Source: an uncultured Collinsella sp. (GTDB lineage Bacteria; Actinomycetota; Coriobacteriia; Coriobacteriales; Coriobacteriaceae). Taken from it: a stretch of 8,752 nucleotides of DNA. Under the pieces are notes generated by a model. The model was not told where the DNA came from, did no database searches, and saw only the letters and a program-made list of their open reading frames with translations. The stretch covers positions 1 through 8,752 of the forward strand of contig UQHR01000052.1 of the NCBI GenBank assembly GCA_900540905.1. Direction: 5' to 3'. A program made the translations under genes and the position numbers. This document shows positions 6,476 to 8,752 of this stretch, piece by piece. Within the stretch, counting starts at the first letter, position 1; each line of letters starts with the position of its first letter.

Positions 6476-7579
6476 TTGTCTACTAACGCCTCTGGCAGCC
6501 CTGTCCTGTCGCTGCTTATTCCCATCTACAACGTTGAGCGCTACCTGCGCGAGTGTCTCGATTCCGCCCTGGCGCAGACGCTCAAGGATATTGAGATCAT
6601 CTGCATTAACGACGGGTCGACCGACAACTCGCCGGCGATTATCCGCGAGTATATGGAGCGCGATGGGCGCGTCAAGATGATCGACAAGGCCAACAGCGGC
6701 TACGGCGACTCGATGAACCACGGACTGGACATGGCACGTGGCAAGTACGTTGGCATCTTGGAGTCCGATGACTTTATGGCGCCCGACGCACTCGAAAAGC
6801 TTGTCTCGGTCGCCGATAGCAATAATGCCGACTTTGCGAAGGCGAACTTTGATTTCTACTGGTCTAAGCCCGAGGAGCGCCGTTCGCTACACGAGATGTT
6901 TAGACCTCGGGATTGCGGCAAGCCGGTGCACCCGAGCGATACGACACAGTTCTTTAAGCAAAAGCCGTCGATTTGGTCGGCTGTGTACCGTCGCGATTTT
7001 CTTGAGCGCAACGGCATCAAGTTCTTGCCGACTCCGGGAGCATCCTTTCAGGACACGTCGTTTGCCTTTAAGGTGATTGCCTGCGCCGACAAGGCCGTTT
7101 ACCTGCACGATGCCGTGCTTTCGTATCGTCAGGACAACGAGAGCTCCTCGGTCAATTCTTCGGCTAAGGTCTTTTGCGTCAATACCGAGTATGCCGAGAT
7201 TGAGCGTTGGATTCGTGAGGATTATGCCCGCGACCACGTAAGCGGCGATGTCGCGCGCATGCTCAAGTTCAATCAGCTCATTAAGTACGATTCGTACATG
7301 TGGAACTACGTGCGCCTGGCGCCTAAGTTCTATAAGGAGTTCCTGGTTCAGATGGCCAAGGAGTTCCAAGCGGCCTTGGACGCCGGGGACTTTTCGCTTG
7401 ACGACCTCAAGCCGTGGAAGCGCGCAAATCTCGCTGCCATCCTCAAAGATCCTGAGGGCTGGGTTGACGAGCATCCGAGTTTTGCGACGGATGGTGCCTT
7501 GGGGCGTGCTAAGTATTACGCCTCGGTTGGAGGCCCAGGCGTGGTCGCTGCCTTCCTCATCGAATCGCTGAGGGGATAG
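6476..7579 (+). CDS. GT2 family glycosyltransferase
   Basis: Predicted 367-residue family 2 glycosyltransferase with a GT-A fold, acting on the cytoplasmic side during surface polysaccharide synthesis. It opens with VLSLLIPIYNVERYLRECLDS (10-30), then INDGSTDNS (44-52) for nucleotide binding and the DXD-type ESDD (96-99) for the metal and sugar nucleotide. FQDTSF (191-196) occupies the position of the E/QD acceptor motif. The C-terminal part (about 230-367) is mostly helical and hydrophilic with no clear membrane segment. The start codon is TTG. It is first in a tight pair with the next glycosyltransferase and diverges from the acyltransferase. The N-terminal half resembles the WcaA/capsule-type enzymes; donor and acceptor cannot be told. 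Confidence 0.9.
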   Translation: MSTNASGSPVLSLLIPIYNVERYLRECLDSALAQTLKDIEIICINDGSTDNSPAIIREYMERDGRVKMIDKANSGYGDSMNHGLDMARGKYVGILESDDFMAPDALEKLVSVADSNNADFAKANFDFYWSKPEERRSLHEMFRPRDCGKPVHPSDTTQFFKQKPSIWSAVYRRDFLERNGIKFLPTPGASFQDTSFAFKVIACADKAVYLHDAVLSYRQDNESSSVNSSAKVFCVNTEYAEIERWIREDYARDHVSGDVARMLKFNQLIKYDSYMWNYVRLAPKFYKEFLVQMAKEFQAALDAGDFSLDDLKPWKRANLAAILKDPEGWVDEHPSFATDGALGRAKYYASVGGPGVVAAFLIESLRG

Positions 7580-7585
7580 GTCGAC

Positions 7586-8626
7586 ATGGGAGAGACTTTG
7601 ACCCCCAAAGCGACCATTGTCGTTCCCGTCTACAATTCGTCGCGCTCCATTCAGCGATGCCTCGATTCGCTGTTGGCCCAGTCCGAGCGCTCGATTCAGG
7701 TTGTCTGCGTCAACGACGGTTCGACTGATGATTCGTTGAACGCGTTGCGTCAGATCGCGCAGGCCGACGATCGCGTACTGGTGATTGACCAGGAAAACGC
7801 GGGCGTCTCGTGTGCTCGAAATGCGGGTATCGATGCCGCCGAGGGCGAGACCGTCTTTTTTGTGGACGCCGACGATTACATCGATGCCCAGACGGTCGAG
7901 CGCGTGCTGCATGCCATGGAGTCTGCGGATGCCGAGGCCGCCGTTTTTGGCGGCGCCTGTGAACCTGCCGATGCTGCCCCCAAACGCGTCCAGCAACTCA
8001 TGAGCCCCAAAGCTGGTACCTTCGGCGCCCGTGATCCCCAACTGCTGTTCCATTCGAATACGCAGCCCTATGCCTGCCGTGCGGCTTTTTCGCGCGAGCT
8101 GCTCAATCGCGAAGGCATTCGCTTCGCCCCCGGTTTGGCTTTGGGCGAGGACGTCGTCTTCCAATTTGCGGCTTATGCGCTTGCCCACAGGACCGTCGTC
8201 ATGCCGGACAAGTTCTACCACTACGTGATGGAGAGCGAATCGGCGACGCACGAGTTCAACAGTGTCGAGGCTCGCGCCAAAAAGCTCGATGCCCATATGA
8301 GAATGCTCGAGGAGGTCTTGGAGGACTGGGCGGGCTACGGTCTTATGGACCTGTGTCCCGGCGAGCTGATCACCTGGTTCCTGGACCTTATCGTGTTTGA
8401 TTTGGCGCGCTTGGATTCCGATGACTTCCATCGCGTGGCGGCTCGCGTCAACATGGACCTCACGACGTTTTTGGGAACGGAGTGGGCGGATATGCCTGCT
8501 AAGGGCGCCGTTCGCCGTGTTGCCCACAAGCTCGTTGCGGCGACCCCGGGCGTTTCGATGGCAGATGCCACGCTGTTCTATCTTTCGACTCGCGGTCTCA
8601 AAGCCTGCCTGGAGCGCTTTATATAA
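7586..8626 (+). CDS. GT2 family glycosyltransferase
   Basis: Predicted 346-residue family 2 glycosyltransferase. Motifs in order are ATIVVPVYN (9-17), VNDGSTDDS (42-50), ENAGVSCARN (70-79) typical of capsule-type GT2 enzymes, DADD (94-97) as the metal and nucleotide-sugar site, and LGEDVVF (186-192) as the likely acceptor motif. The last 120 residues are helical and probably give acceptor or membrane contact. Only 6 bases separate it from the previous stop. Its purine-rich ribosome site (AGGGGATAGG, 7571-7580) overlaps the end of that gene, which points to translational coupling and a shared transcript. The two proteins share layout and motifs and may stem from an old duplication, but they differ widely outside the motifs. 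The sugar specificity is unknown. Confidence 0.9.
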   Translation: MGETLTPKATIVVPVYNSSRSIQRCLDSLLAQSERSIQVVCVNDGSTDDSLNALRQIAQADDRVLVIDQENAGVSCARNAGIDAAEGETVFFVDADDYIDAQTVERVLHAMESADAEAAVFGGACEPADAAPKRVQQLMSPKAGTFGARDPQLLFHSNTQPYACRAAFSRELLNREGIRFAPGLALGEDVVFQFAAYALAHRTVVMPDKFYHYVMESESATHEFNSVEARAKKLDAHMRMLEEVLEDWAGYGLMDLCPGELITWFLDLIVFDLARLDSDDFHRVAARVNMDLTTFLGTEWADMPAKGAVRRVAHKLVAATPGVSMADATLFYLSTRGLKACLERFI

Positions 8627-8664
8627 GGCTCTGTTAGACCAGGATTGACATGCCGACCTGCCGG

Positions 8665-8752
8665 CTAACTCGCCGTCTCCCCATCGGGCGCCGGCGTCTT
8701 GACCCTCATCTCGAACGGCATCCCGCCCTCCCGGACGAGCGCCCTGAGGAAC
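8665..8752 (-). CDS. RelB/DinJ-like antitoxin C-terminus (partial)
   Basis: On the minus strand a frame enters at the window edge and ends at TAG (8667 to 8665). The 28 visible residues begin FLRALVREGGMPFEMRVK. The pattern of a hydrophobic helix, then GG, then PFE with alternating hydrophobic residues, matches the C-terminal end of the RelB/DinJ antitoxin DNA-binding domain. The tail after it is short and ends in ETAS. In relBE/dinJ-yafQ-type operons the toxin gene follows the antitoxin, but downstream here there are only 38 bases before the convergent glycosyltransferase ends. The toxin is therefore absent, or lies on the other side outside the window. The call rests on a short stretch. Confidence 0.55.
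   Translation of the reverse strand, partial: FLRALVREGGMPFEMRVKTPAPDGETAS

Noticed and set aside
6887..8527. A 546-codon open frame on the minus strand across both rightward glycosyltransferase genes
   Set aside because: Its codons fall on the same triplets as the two sense genes, which share a frame. Antisense stops would need sense TTA, CTA or TCA codons, which are rare here, so the long frame is a by-product of codon use. The reading shows no recognisable domain, while both sense proteins have full GT2 motifs.
8627..8664. Terminator after the last glycosyltransferase
   Set aside because: Only very short complementary pieces are present and no T-run follows on either strand.

Overview
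The window looks like chromosomal DNA from a fairly GC-rich Gram-positive gut actinobacterium, most plausibly Coriobacteriia and perhaps Collinsella. That placement is inferred from base composition, an LPXTG-type surface protein, cell-envelope glycosyltransferases and an AAA-ATPase-like/DUF1703-type gene. Nothing in the sequence proves the genus. There are six complete coding regions and two fragments at the edges. I find no rRNA, tRNA, CRISPR array, insertion sequence or origin, and no gene-free gap longer than about 205 bases.

Left part (1-2100): a possible 3' end of an upstream gene (2-109) is followed by a short regulatory region with a tight palindrome and a third half-site 21 bp away. 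Then comes a 593-residue secreted protein: signal peptide, a lysozyme-like domain, a long low-complexity cell-wall-spanning linker and a C-terminal MPKTG sorting signal. A good intrinsic terminator closes this unit.

Middle (2222-4018): a protein of the AAA-ATPase-like plus PD-(D/E)XK family. Its Walker A motif is kept, but the Walker B glutamate is replaced by glycine and the nuclease E-x-K motif is missing. It is also very poor in lysine and rich in cysteine. It converges with the next gene across a 24-base gap.

Right part (4043-8626): an envelope-polysaccharide block of two arms divided by a 112-bp divergent intergenic region. The leftward arm has a membrane acyltransferase of family 3 and a GT2 glycosyltransferase of the galactofuranosyl/rhamnosyl-like type. 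The rightward arm has two GT2 glycosyltransferases only 6 bases apart, probably translationally coupled. Together they could build and O-acylate a surface glycan, but donor and acceptor sugars cannot be read from the sequence.

Right edge (8665-8752, minus strand): the C-terminal end of a protein that looks like a RelB/DinJ-type antitoxin, cut by the window end.

No clearly new multi-gene system is visible. The points most worth a second look are the degenerate, compositionally odd ATPase/nuclease-family protein, the operator-like half-site array before the surface-protein gene, and the antitoxin-like fragment with no toxin downstream.
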